A stretch of 64,000 nt of DNA from Cerrena zonata (taxonomy: Eukaryota > Basidiomycota > Agaricomycetes > Polyporales > Cerrenaceae). Below the pieces are notes generated by a model that made no database searches, had not been told where the DNA came from, and worked only from the letters and a program-made list of their open reading frames with translations. Shown piece after piece: positions 11,825-22,964 of the stretch; position 1 is the stretch's first letter, and each line of letters begins with the position of its first letter. The DNA is taken from assembly GCA_038087015.1 (NCBI GenBank), contig JASBNA010000004.1:868001-932000 (forward strand). Reading direction: 5' to 3'. The translations under genes and the position numbers were made by a program.

Positions 11825-13093
11825 ATGCCCGACGCTACATTAACCCACAAAACCAAAAAGCGCAAGCACGCTGTTGAGACGAATGGGGAACCGTCTCCGA
11901 AGCGATCGAAGAAGGACGGTGCTACCAAGGATGTGAAGAGGAAAGAGAAAGCTAAAGACAAGGGGAAAGCTCGTGCCGACACTGGGGAGTTCAAACTCAT
12001 CGATGCTACTATGTCTGTGTCTATCCCACCTGTATTCGCAAATAGCTTGCGAACCGGCGCCGAAGAAATGCTTGACTCTATGGTTATGAGGTCCGTCTGT
12101 CCCATAACTTACCTTTTGCATACCAAATAACACGGAAACTCCTTTTTAAAAACTAGATATATACCTGCATTGCAAGGCGTTGTCCTTGCGCATGATAACT
12201 TGCAATTTATCGATTCTACAGCAACCGTAAAAGCCGACTGTCCTTTTGCAAACTGTCGGATAGCATTTGCTGCAACCGTATGGAGTCCTCACGTTGGTAT
12301 GAAGCTAAGTAAGTAATATATCTACCTCTGAATTCAAAGTGAAGTTCTTACGGACACTATCTAGTCGGTAAAGTGAACCTCTGTTCACCTGACCATGTAT
12401 CTCTTCTCGTACATCGAACATTCAATGTCTCGATACCTCGGCATCATATACCTAGTGATCAATGGGAGTTTGAACATGGTCCTGCAGAGAACGATCCTGA
12501 ATTTGGTGCAGGTACGGAAGAGGGTGAGGGGAACGAGGAGGCAAAAGAATTGCAGGAAGAAGACAAGGTCGAAGGTGGCGGACGGTGGGTACACAAACTT
12601 ACTGGAGACCAACTCGGTGGGCCAGAGGGATATCTGGAATTTACCGTTATCGGGTAAGTGCAGCTTCTCTGTTATTATAAGATAGCTTCTGAACCGCCCA
12701 CCTAGTTTGACAATAGCAAACCAAATGCTCTCTCTCGTAGGGTCGATACAATACGACCCATTTTCACCAGATCATGTACCCGAACGTGCCATTCTTACGA
12801 CCACCACCAACAAAACTCGTGACATTCCCCCAACCACGAGCTTGCAAGAGGTGGAAATGCTCATCGACGGTGCTGACGAAGATAGCGACGATGACCTTCC
12901 TCCAGCGAACCAACTAGCTTCTACTCTTTCACGAAAGCAAGCAGCAACTGACAAGGCGAGCTCGAAAGAGGATATGGAGGACGAAGACGCTAGTAAGAAG
13001 GAAAAGAAGCGTAAGCGGTCGGTGAAAAAGGATTCGGAAGAGTCCAAAGACAAAAAGAAGCACGAGGGGAAGAAGAGGAAAAAGACTAGTTAG
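11825..13093 (+). CDS. RPA43: DNA-directed RNA polymerase I subunit RPA43
   Basis: Exons 11825-12090, 12157-12308, 12365-12653 and 12706-13093 encode 364 residues. After a Lys-rich nuclear-type N-terminus comes the Rpb7-like N-terminal half (IPPVFANSLRTGAEEML, then PALQGVVLAHDNL), and then the OB-fold segment beginning VGKVNLCSPDHVSLLVHRTF with NVSIPRHHIP. The C-terminus is an acidic patch followed by a long Lys/Arg/Glu tract, usual for fungal RPA43. The subunit forms the Pol I stalk with RPA14 and contacts Rrn3 at rRNA gene promoters. An acidic insertion of about 35 residues splits the OB region. Confidence 0.93.
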
Positions 13094-13718
13094 GTTTTGA
13101 TCGTTTGGATACTGATAATTATCTTCTCTTGCATGGTTGGTTTGCAGATGTCCGACACCACCTAATAAGAATCCTACGGTAAGAGCGGTAAGTACCTCGA
13201 TCAGGGTTCTTCACACTCTTATTCTACTCAGGATATGGGGCAACTGTGGGATACGTACGTACTACTCCCTGAGTGTTCCTGCATAAGTACTTGATGGGGC
13301 GGTGCTCGTTACCATTGCTGAAGGTATCTGCATAAACTCCGATTTTACCGGAATACTTGCAATCGAACTGAAGGCTATTAGAACTGTGTCTGTTTGATGC
13401 AACCTTGTTAGACCATACATGTTACGTGGCCTATATCTTTTTCTCCGCTCAAAGTTCATGTAGAATGCAATCCGAAATGCAGAGTTTGATCCGACACGTA
13501 CCTTAGACTCGGAGTCGGAGAATGGTTCAAATGATGCCGAGATAGTACGTAGTACACCTGTCCGGCCGGCCCAGTTCGTTCAATACCATATAATACGAAC
13601 CTTGTCGCATTGCTTCCATACAACTCCGGTAATCCTCCTTCTCGAAGATGTAAGTTAGCTCAATCTTGATATTCTTAAGACTACCAACGACTACTTTCTA
13701 GCTTGTTTTTTCTTGCAG
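13094..13718. other. intergenic, no gene seen
   Basis: This 625-bp spacer separates RPA43 from the SDR locus. Open frames are short and unrecognisable. A TTTTTTCTTGCAG tract immediately before the SDR ATG at 13719 resembles a splice acceptor, so a 5'-UTR intron may end there. Confidence 0.4.
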
Positions 13719-14695
13719 ATGCCTTCCATATCTAAAGTCATAGCCGATAATGCGTCACGTACGTGGGGCTATGTCCCTGTTGCCCTCTTCGTCGGAGGGA
13801 CATCTGGATCGGTCGAGGGGCTGCTCGAGCGTTTGCTAAACATACCAAAGGCAACGCACACATAATCATCTGCGGTCGGAACCGTGCCGCCGCAGAGTCC
13901 CTAATTGCTAGCTTCCCCAAACCGACTTCTCCAGAAGCCAAACACGAATTCATCGAATGTGATGCAACTCGGATGAAGAACGTTCGAGCGACCACGAATT
14001 CTCTCCTTGAGAGATTACCTAAACTCAATTACCTAGCTATCACATGCGGAATACTTTCCTTCAAGGGACGAGATGAGACGGAAGAAGGTATCGATACTAA
14101 GCTGGCAGTACACTACTACGGTAGATGGAGGTTTATCAACGACCTCATGCCACTTGTCCAGAAAGCTAAGGATGCCGGTGAGGACTCCAAGGTACTCACT
14201 GTCTTTGCTCCTGGGGCGGGTGGTAAAATCGACCGAGACGACTTCGGTTTAAAGAAACATTTTTCGCTTACTGCTGCTGCCTTGCAAGGTCCTTCTTACA
14301 ATGATGTCATGGTGAAGGTGCATACATTTGCTATTCTAGCCTATGTTCGTGAATGTTAACGCACCTCATTACAGTCTCTTACCAAACGATACCCTGGAAT
14401 TGCATTTTGTCATGCATCTCCGGGAGTAGTTCGTACAGGTCTCGGATCGCGATCTTCATCGTGGATTCTTCGTTCCCTTGGAACATTTACCAACATTCTT
14501 TTGTACCCGGTGTCATACTCCGAAGAGACTGCTGGAGAGAACATGCTTTGGGCGATGCTCAACAGTGGACCCGGAGCCAGTAGGCGAAATGACAAGGGAG
14601 ATGACATCGGGGATTCGAGATACTTTGGATCAGAAGAGATCGAGAAGGAGTTGTGGGAACATACTGAAGAGGAGATGAGAAGGGCACTCAGCTAA
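13719..14695 (+). pseudogene. short-chain dehydrogenase-like gene with a one-base deletion in the cofactor motif
   Basis: The first frame reads from ATG 13719 through YVPVALFVGGTSG to base 13808. The homologous protein then continues one frame over as IGRGAARAFAKHTKGN up to a GTGCAT donor at about 14319. An intron of about 55 nt ends at CATTACAG near 14373, and exon 2 (SLTKRYPGIAFCHASPGVV...) runs to the TAA at 14695. One missing base in GGATCGG falls inside the TGxxxGIG nucleotide-binding motif. The residues on both sides are what this fungal SDR family has, so this is a lesion or a base-call error rather than an intron. The canonical catalytic YxxxK is not evident; related fungal proteins also lack it. 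Confidence 0.75.
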
Positions 14696-14889
14696 TTTTA
14701 CATTGTCTCTGTTTGTGTTTTATTCTCAATACTATCATATATGGATGTAATGTAATGACATGCCATTTTCTGTGAATTTCACACTACTCAAAAATACTCT
14801 GCTATCCAAACCAAATTCATTCTGCACATGGCTGATGTAAGTGTTTCAGTATGAGGCAACTAGTTTTTTTCCAATCCATATACAAATAA

Positions 14890-16187
14890 CTACCAAGCAA
14901 GAATCCCTCTCTTGGACAACTTTGGTAAAAGTTGGGGAAACTTCTCTGCCCTATTGAAGCCTTCAATATTATAAAAGTGACCATTCTCCAAATTCCTGTA
15001 GATGCATGTCACCTCCACTTTAGTGAGAGAGGAAAAGTGATCTGCATCCAAAATATCATCCAGCTCCTTCCACAACTCTTCTTCAGGGCTCTCTTCCTTG
15101 TCCAGCCAATAACATATCAATATATCAGAGGTGTTCTTTGAGGTGATTGTTTTCAGCTGCTGCAATGCATGTTTGAACCAATCCTTGGAAACTGCAAATT
15201 TTAGGTGTTTTAGAGATAGATTTGAAGCCAGAGATACTGGTATACAAAACATATAAGCATATATAGATATAATATTTGCATCATGAATAACTTACCAGAG
15301 GGAGTATCCTTGAAATATCTGACCTCTTTGTTGGCCCAGAAAACCCATTCCTTGAGACTGGCTCTACAGTTCTCCAGCAAAGACTGAAGACCTTGCATTG
15401 CAGAGACAAGTTCAGATTGTGAAATTGAGTCCTGAAATGTCATGTGCAACTTCTGTAGAGATGTAGTGAAAGCATGTGCCAGAACAAGCCAATTCAAAAG
15501 TAAGGGTACACCTGGCAGCCCAATCAAAAACAACACTGCCAGGCTTGACCTTGCCTTGTGGGAAGGCAGAAAGAAAATATTGAGAGGCACAATGATAGGC
15601 ACACTCAAAGTCAGAGTGGTGAGATTAGGGAAACTCCCAAGAAAATTAGCCAGATGTGATCCACTGGTAGGTGTCCTAGTTAAGAATTGGAGTTCATTGA
15701 TGGAGCGAAGAGCAGCCACATATCTGGGCAGATGAGGGTGTTCAATGCTCAGGTCAATGCTCCCCAGAACAAGGGAGTAGAGGTTGGGGAGTTTGTGGAT
15801 AATCCTGATCAGATGTGAAGCAGTTTCAATGGTTCTGCCTGTCACATCATTATCGGAATCTTCAGGATATGTATTGAAGAAGTGCAGTTCCTTTGCGAAT
15901 GGGAGTATCATGGGTGACTTGCGGATAATTGACGCATATATAGACAATCCCGATCCCTTGAGACGGATGTTGGAGAAGAGATGCATACGGGCACGGGGAA
16001 GCCAAGCACGGCAGACGAGGGAGCAACTTGAGAGATCCCGTCGCATAGCAAGACCGTCGTTGTAGCTCCTATTAGGCTGGCTATAGCCTGCCACAAGCCA
16101 ATCAATACCATTCTCCCAGACTTCAACTGGAAATGTAGGCATAATCTTGCTCGTTTGGTCACGGTCCGTACATTCGAGTGGGTCCAT
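14890..16187 (-). CDS. F-box-like protein
   Basis: Exons 15296-16187 and 14890-15236 give 412 residues. The N-terminal segment MPTFPVEVWENGIDWLVAGY ... LSSCSLVCRAWLPRARMHLF has the spacing and terminal motif of agaric F-box proteins. Leu-rich stretches such as LPNLYSLVLGSIDLSIEHP and FPNLTTLTLSVPIIV follow, suggesting LRR-like substrate recognition. Such proteins act as SCF ubiquitin-ligase adaptors; the target is unknown. The start ATG at 16187 is the first in frame. The 3' end faces the SDR locus 194 bp away. Confidence 0.82.
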
Positions 16188-16797
16188 TAGTTGTGACTAA
16201 CTTAGAGCTTGCTCAAGTACGTGGGTTGTCTAACTCATTGAACAAGACGGACCTTGAGATGTTTGAAATTCCAACGGGAAAAGTAAATTTGTTGACAACC
16301 ACATCGTCATGCTATAAATAATTGTAAGAAAATATTATCAGGATGAAACTCATATCACTTGCTAATCGGGGGCGAAGGAAGCCACCTTGAAACCCGGAAC
16401 ACTTGATAATCGTCACTTTGATGGTTCTGGTTTCGGGATGTGTGAGAGGCGAGCAGTATAAGTAGCAAGTCCCATAGTAAATACCCGGCCAGATGTCAGG
16501 CAATTCGGGATGTAGACAGATAGGCGATGTAAACCCAGGCACGAGTGGGTAAGTTGATGTCATATGCAGGATATATCTGGAAAGCATGGGGTTATTTGAA
16601 TGAACGTTACACGCGGTGCCTTCAACCTTGTGCATGCAGTGACATGAGAGATCGATGAACTGCGGGATTATAATTGTGATATAGGAAGATTGTCTCAAGA
16701 AAGCCGTGAGCGACTGTGTTTCGGGCAGGTTGTATAGCATTAGATTCATAATATAATTGCGTGACAGATATTGCGATCTCTAACACATACTTGCGCG
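16188..16797. other. spacer upstream of the F-box gene
   Basis: This 610-bp region must contain the promoter of the F-box gene starting at 16187 and the 3' flank of the thioesterase. It holds one ATG-initiated minus-strand open frame of 145 codons (16312-16749) rich in Ile, Pro and Cys with no domain that I recognise. I do not call it as a gene. Confidence 0.4.
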
Positions 16798-18021
16798 TCA
16801 CAGTTTCGACCCATCACCGCCATTGGTGGGTTTCTGAGCACGTTTCCTATTAACCGCAAATGGGACTAGAATAGCCATCTGGGTTGAAACCGCCAAACAG
16901 CGCTGTTGTTCTTTCCAACCTTCTTTCTCTTCACCTTCGCCGATATTCGACGGTGCAGTCCAGACTTCTACGTAGGCATCATGTCTTGATTGGGGGTCGT
17001 TCACAAAGCCCCCGGATGAGAAAATGGCTACAGTTCTATTTGAGAAATCGGGATCGTCGGATTTAGGTATCGGGAATTTGAATTCAATGGTCATCACCAT
17101 AGTAGGTGACCAGCTAGAGGAAAAATATAATAAATGTCGCACACTTGGGTAGTTATTACAACTTTTCACAAACCTTGCTCTCCGAACCTCCTTCCATGGG
17201 CTCGGCAAGATTTGATCCACGGCCCAAAATGTGTCGGCAGCAAAGCCCAAAGCAGAAGTGGTGAATCGTTCACTAGGGTCTGTTAGTGTAAGGTATTGAC
17301 CCCATTCCATACCTTCTCGTGCTGTCTTCGCTTTAGCTTTGTGTACGGGATCAGTGGCCATGAGTGCGTAATGCTTGTATCCGAAAGGTCGAACGGAAGC
17401 TTGGGGTGAGCATTTAGAGGGATGTGTATGAAAAGGAATTCGACGGGCGTAGGGAGATGGAGGTTCGAGGGTCATTTTAGGGTCTTGTGAGTCCGGATGT
17501 GGTGTGAGGGTACCGAAGATCATTTGGGTTGTGACTTTCACTACACCCTAGGCAATTGTATTTAGCGAGTTAGTGTGTTATTTACGAAAGTAAGTACCTC
17601 TTGTACGAGATTGGCCGTTAGGTTAGTAAACCCACGACCTGGCTTTAAAATTTGTATGTGTACCTCGAATACACCCATAGTGGCTGATCGCAGAAAATGC
17701 GCGGTGACATGGATAGGATCAGGGTGTGACGTATGACTCTGGTTCTTTATGGCAGATTCCAGAATGAGACCTAAAACGTAGCCTGAGAGTCACTGGTTAG
17801 TCGATGTTATATCGACGTACAACGATGTGGATCCGCGAGAACTGACCTCCATTGGGTACTCTAAAATAAACAGAGTTCAGGATGATGCCGCTGATCTATT
17901 GAAAAAACGCTGCTTACGCTGCAACCGTCCACTCGTGATCTACTATTCCCCTGTAGACGCAAATATCTCCAGACAGTGTATGTGAGTACTCGGCGTTAAT
18001 TGCTTTAATCAAAGGTGCCAT
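16798..18021 (-). CDS. fungal acyl-CoA thioesterase-like protein (TesB-like hotdog)
   Basis: Exons 17918-18021, 17847-17860 (a 14-nt micro-exon), 17598-17782, 17174-17547 and 16798-17113 give about 330 residues. The N-terminal hotdog shows DHEWTVAAVPNGGYVLGLIL, where PNGGY spans the micro-exon, then HPDPIHVTAHFLRSATMGVF. The second hotdog has WSPTMVMTIEFKFPIP. These are the hallmarks of the fungal thioesterase-like superfamily that hydrolyses acyl-CoA, often peroxisomal; no clear C-terminal peroxisomal signal is seen (ends SKL, which would match PTS1, see findings). The fourth intron (17114-17173, 60 nt, GTTTGT donor) keeps frame whether or not removed; splicing restores the usual family spacing. 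Confidence 0.88.
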
Positions 18022-18624
18022 TGAAAGTTCCAACTTCGGTTCAACGTTGGGGGCCTCAGCGAGAGTGGCAGGGAAGAAACAGGCCAGCAGACAAGTTCAA
18101 CGCAATTTAAGTACTGCCGCGCTGTCAAATTACGAACCTACGTATCCAAGATAGCCTATATAGTAAGATTGGAACCGGGTTGGGATGAACAACTTGAACG
18201 ACCGGCTCGGTCCTTAGGTCTACTATACGACGGGCAGACGCCGCTTGCCGTGCTGACTATTTTAAAATTAGACAGCGGTCAACTTCCTAAATCGGGACCG
18301 GGTATGTCACGATGGTCTGGATTCATTTGGCTTGCGTTGCACCCATTCTTGAGGTTGAGCATCGAAGCTACACTTATTTTACATACATGGTCTTTTGCTA
18401 CAATATATTTTTCTCCAGATCTCAGATCTCAACATACCACGCATGTCGTTAACACACCTCCAGGCTCCAACTTAGCCGAATATCAAATTAAGCACGTGAC
18501 GCATCTAACCGGATTCAGAAGGTCTTGTATTCGACTCGTGTTCATTTCAAGTCGGCAACCATCGTTCATCGAACCCTAGTACGCTGCGTACTCGCTTCTT
18601 ACCCTTTACAACTACCCTAATCTA
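18022..18624. other. divergent promoter region
   Basis: This 603-bp spacer lies between the thioesterase (minus) and F-box/propeller (plus) start codons. A 136-codon open frame at 18169-18579 begins with TTG, not ATG, and has no recognisable content. Confidence 0.45.
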
Positions 18625-20363
18625 ATGCCTTCACCAACGGCGACAACAGAAGCAGTAACTAAACGACTATGTTCACTGGTATTGAAGTCGGCTTTAGCAT
18701 CCAAGACGAGCCTGAACAGAAGATGGTCTTTGAATGATCTTCCAGATGACCTTATTCTCCTCATTTTAGAGTTTGTAGAGGTGATGGATATCATACGGTT
18801 ACGACAGGTGTGTATACGACTAGACATACATGAGTAGTATTCTAACAGTAATGATAGACGTCGAAACGCATGTATAGGCTATCGAAACTCAGATGGGTGT
18901 GGTCGACCGCCATCAGACGCCTCATGATGGAGCGACGACTGACGATCCCCGCTCTGGACCTGGACATCAATGCATTCTCTGCAAACCATTTCGAAACGCG
19001 TGCGGTACATGCTGTGAAGTATCACGAGAACTGGCACTCTGAACGCCCCATGCCCAAACGCAAAATTAAGGTTCAGCTCAAACCTAAACCCGGTGAAACA
19101 TACAGCACAGTGAGAAAGGTGTTTTTCCTGCCGGGAAAGAAGGGCGAGATTCTGATTACTGTTACACAACGATCGATTGCTTGCTGGGAGGTCCCGTTAG
19201 GTGGCTCTGAAGGGTTCTTGCTAGCCGAGGTCGTCGCCCCCGGTGATATTCAAGACGCCGTCGTTAATGAGGACCCCAGTCATGATACTCAGATTGTTTT
19301 GAGTTATGCAGGATCCGACCCTGAGTGGGTAGTATTTCATTGTTTCCAAAGATGTATAACTGAACTCTTGCAGATCGACAGATCGTATCCTAATAGCACT
19401 GCACCTTGACGAGTTCCACGGCAAGCTTGTCACACTCCACAAATCAGTTGTACCTTTCGTCGTAGGTTGTTCACTTTATGCATTGCACGGAAGATGGTTA
19501 GCGTGTGGGAAATGGCCGTCCGCGCTCGATATTGAGCATAGATGCCAGCAGGTGATGGGTCTGTGTCAATTGGTGCGTTGAGTTAGTTTCCTTTCTCCTG
19601 ACTATACCTTACGCCGCCGTAGGACACCGAAAAGGTTCTAACGGTCAAGTTCGTTGATGGGTGTCTCTTGATCATTACCTCAAAGCATGCCTATATCACC
19701 ACAATCCATGAAGATGAAAAGCTGGGCACGTACAGTGTAAAATGCGCCTTCCTTGCTGAGTTCTCCTACTCAGTACGAGATGCTGCGGTGTGGGTACAGA
19801 AACCCTTACGCCAGACAAACAGAAAGGTCAACATACCCGAGATGGTGTCAATAGTGCTAAGATGTGACGACGGAGGATTTGAAACGTTGAAGCAACTCGA
19901 TTGCTTGCGAAACCCACATGGCACGGTGGATGGCCATGTCGGAGCTTTCTCCCCACTATTTTCTCCAGCATGTACTCGAACCATCATGATCTCTCCTTCG
20001 TCATGCAACTTCGTCGTCGGGACGCATGGAAAGGGCGTCTTTTTCGAGACCAAGACGATCACCACATCTTCACGGACGTCCTATACGGCTCGGTGCTTGG
20101 GAGGCTTTGAGCTTAGGCGTAGTGACGAAGAATTTGACATGGTGTATCAAGCGAATATAGTGGGTCCCAAGCACTCCTATCGTCTCTCATATCAACCTCC
20201 GCAGTTCGTAGAGTGTAAGAGGGAGGTGTATTCGCGGAGGTGTGATATGGGGGAGATCATGTATCGGCGATTTTCGCTGGCTTCAGTTGCCTTGGAGGAC
20301 GCTGTAGGCCGCATAGCAATCGGTGACAGAAACGGTATGTTGGAGATCTTGGATTATGCTTGA
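18625..20363 (+). CDS. F-box protein with a beta-propeller-like C-terminal part
   Basis: Exons 18625-18807, 18858-19324, 19374-19551 and 19623-20363 encode 522 residues. Residues about 35-75 form a clear F-box: WSLNDLPDDLILLILEFVEV, then IIRLRQTSKRMYRLSKLRWVW. The remainder consists of repeating strands such as GEILITVTQRSIACWEVP, VKFVDGCLLIITSKHAYI and the last blade AVGRIAIGDRNGMLEILDYA, as in WD-like propellers of fungal F-box proteins. It is probably an SCF adaptor with a propeller substrate pocket. All junctions are GT-AG and in phase. Confidence 0.85.
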
Positions 20364-20729
20364 TAGGCTGTGGACTGTGGTAGCGTCGAATAACAAATAC
20401 GAGCATCTTGTGTACATTACCTCACGATTATGTCGAAATCAGACAGGTGTAATATTATAATAGATACTGCCATTGAAATAATGTAGTAGTGTACTCCTTG
20501 TCAGTAAGTTCGAGGAAGATGAGAGGCAGGAGCAGGGTATACAGCTTTCAATTCGCAGAATTCGCGCGAATGCGAGAACAATTAGAATGCGGGAACGAGG
20601 CTACTCTCCATATATGGACATGTGGAAGCAAGCGCCCACAGCCTGCACCTCCCACACATTTTCCTCGTGTATTTCATTTTATTCCTTGCTTTCGACTGTG
20701 ATACCCCGCTATACCCTGGATGATACCTT
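20364..20729 (+). other. leader/promoter region of the Smr gene
   Basis: This 366-bp spacer between two plus-strand genes holds the 3' end of the F-box/propeller gene and the promoter of the next. Nothing else is recognisable. Confidence 0.4.
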
Positions 20730-22779
20730 ATGAGTATGGATAGCATACTTTCCGTCGCACTTGGCCTTGGGCTACGTGCTCTCATCAACAATGTCACCCA
20801 AAACCCGTACAGAGCATCCGTCCTGATTGGAATATGGGAGGGAGTGGTGCTTAATCACTTCCTTGTCAAGCATCCTCGTTCCGTTGATCCATATGTCGCA
20901 TTTGGGTTCAGGCTGTTTGTCGACTTCCTATTTACCGAGTCTTTTCTCAGGATGACCATTATCGTCCTTTGGACCGGGTTGGGTTTGGTCTTTTCCGATC
21001 TGGGACGAGACTTGAGCAAGGACAGACGATTCAGGAGACTTTGGCGTCGCATAAGGCGATTAGTAGTCAAACCTATGCTGGGTCTACTTCCTGCCTCCTC
21101 GCTCACCCGTGTTAGGTTCTCAGGAGGGTCCACCTCATCAGCGGTATCTCGTTCGACACTCAGAAGTACGGCTTCCGGATCTTCATCGTCGTCCCTCAGA
21201 GTCCTTCTTCGGCCCACCACCCGTCCCGTCCCAGGTGCTTTCGATCAATGGTCAGAAGCTAGCACAGATATCGGGCGGGCTGCAGACAACGAGTCTGTAT
21301 CTCATACTAGCTCTGTATCCCAAGTCAGATCTGTATCTCAAGCCGGATCTATATCTCAAGCCAGCTCTGTGTCCCGCGATCCTCCACTCCCACCCTTACC
21401 TCGTGCGAGGTCTACTTCACGTCCAGCTCAACGAACTCACCAACCACCGCTCACGTTATATCCCCCCTCTCTCCCTTCACGTCCTCGATCCGAAGTGGCA
21501 CAAGACACCCATGTGTACCCCAGCCCTCGTCATTCCCCATCCGAATTATCCTACGGTGACATCCCTGATCCACCAAGTCCAGTTCACGATGATACGATGC
21601 GACATGATATCCACTCAGGTTTAACAACACCCACGAGTAACCCCATGATGCATGACCTACACCCTGATGATCGACCTTACATTAACTCAGGTCTTACCAC
21701 ACCAGAATATCTAACCCAGCCTCTTACAAGCGATGGTTTACCACCTGTACGAGTCATTCACGAATCCCCCGAACAAACTCCATCCCGAAGTCAACTTGAT
21801 CTTCCACCTATACCTATACGACCACCTCCCCAAGGATCCACGATTCATGGTAACAGTGACGACGAAGGGGAGCACATGCCATTTCCCGAACCCCAGTTTG
21901 TCACCCTCCTACCTCTTGACTCCCTCCAACCCACGAATCCTTTACCCTCCCCCGGGCTTATTCCTCCGGTATCTGAAATACCCAATATTCCTACTGCAGA
22001 CGATCCCCCAGAGGGTGTAGCCGAAGTTGAAGTAGATGATACCAACAAACGGGATACCATTATGGACCCTCCTCCTCGATATCAAACAGTCTATGTGCCA
22101 GACCTAACTGAAGCATCGCCTGTCGGGACTGAAGTCGATAGTCTACTGTCCGATGGCCCTAAGGGTGCCGTCATCGCGCGCGCAGAAACTCTCAGGAAGG
22201 AAGCACACGCGAAAGAGAAGGAAAGGGATGAGCTGAGAGAGAAAATGCACGAGGCAAGACGCAACGGGAATCATTTCGAAGCCCTGAAGTACCAAGTGGA
22301 CCTCGACGAGGCTCAGGCATCAGCACAGAAATTGCATTCTCAAGCACGGCGTCGCTTCTACCATGGTCTGTCCGTTTCCTATCTACCTTCTTTTCTTTAC
22401 ATTGACCTATTATCATCAACTTCATAGCGCATAATCAGAACAGAGAGCCTCAAGAAATTGACGTCCACAGACTCAACGTCACAGAAGCCATGGTAGCAGT
22501 CAAAACTGCTCTTCGCGATGCATACGTAAATGGCGCCCCTACTCTACGCATCATTGTTGGCAAAGGCAAGCACTCGAATAATAAGATCCCTGTACTCAAA
22601 AATGCTGTTATCACCAACCTGCAGAGGTATGTCGTACTCATCTCAACTACGCCATATCACATATTGAATGTGTCTTCCACTCTAGAGAACATATAGAAGC
22701 CGAACCCGATCGAACAAATACTGGTGTACTGATTGTGACGCTTCCTGGTCAGACTGGTCCATCAGGTTCTGTTCCATAA
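20730..22779 (+). CDS. membrane-anchored DUF1771-Smr domain protein
   Basis: Exons 20730-22365, 22428-22626 and 22686-22779 encode 642 residues. The N-terminal 100 residues hold two or three hydrophobic segments (about 25-50, 55-75 and 78-95, the last MTIIVLWTGLGLVFSDLG). A 350-residue Ser/Pro-rich disordered stretch follows. The C-terminus has the DUF1771-type helix (AETLRKEAHAKEKERDELRE, then NHFEALKYQVDLDEAQASAQ) and an Smr domain with IDVHRLNVTEAMVAVKTAL and LRIIVGKGKHS. Smr domains are nucleic-acid endonucleases or binders in RNA quality control. The usual D-L-H-G-L element reads D-V-H-R-L here, so the catalytic loop is altered. The membrane anchor is unusual for this family. Confidence 0.85.
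21294..21383 (+). repeat. 18-bp coding tandem repeat
   Basis: Five 18-bp units, the last one degenerate, each start with TCTRTRTC and encode Ser-[Val/Ile]-Ser-x-x-x within the disordered linker of the Smr protein. Such arrays are prone to length change by slippage. Confidence 0.8.
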
Positions 22780-22964
22780 CATGCATTAGATCTTGTTCGG
22801 ATGCAGAATGTACTTTCTGTTGGTTGAACGGTTGTAAGATCATATTTGTGTAAATTTCTTTGGATTTGTTTGTTGTCTTCTTGCTCTCGCGCTCATGTAC
22901 TACTTGCTATCTTACTTACATTTATCTAACTGCTCCCAAAACTGAACCTCCCAAATAAGCTCAA

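Noticed and set aside
16312..16749. 145-codon ATG-initiated open frame on the minus strand
   Set aside because: No recognisable domain, no splice context, and it occupies the promoter of the F-box gene. Kept only as a note in the spacer entry.
17114..17173. Reading straight through this segment as coding
   Set aside because: The frame stays open, but a GT-AG intron of exactly 60 nt restores the family spacing between RRA and SWSPTMV, so it is treated as an intron.
18169..18579. 136-codon plus-strand open frame
   Set aside because: Begins with TTG rather than ATG and has no family resemblance; it lies in a divergent promoter.
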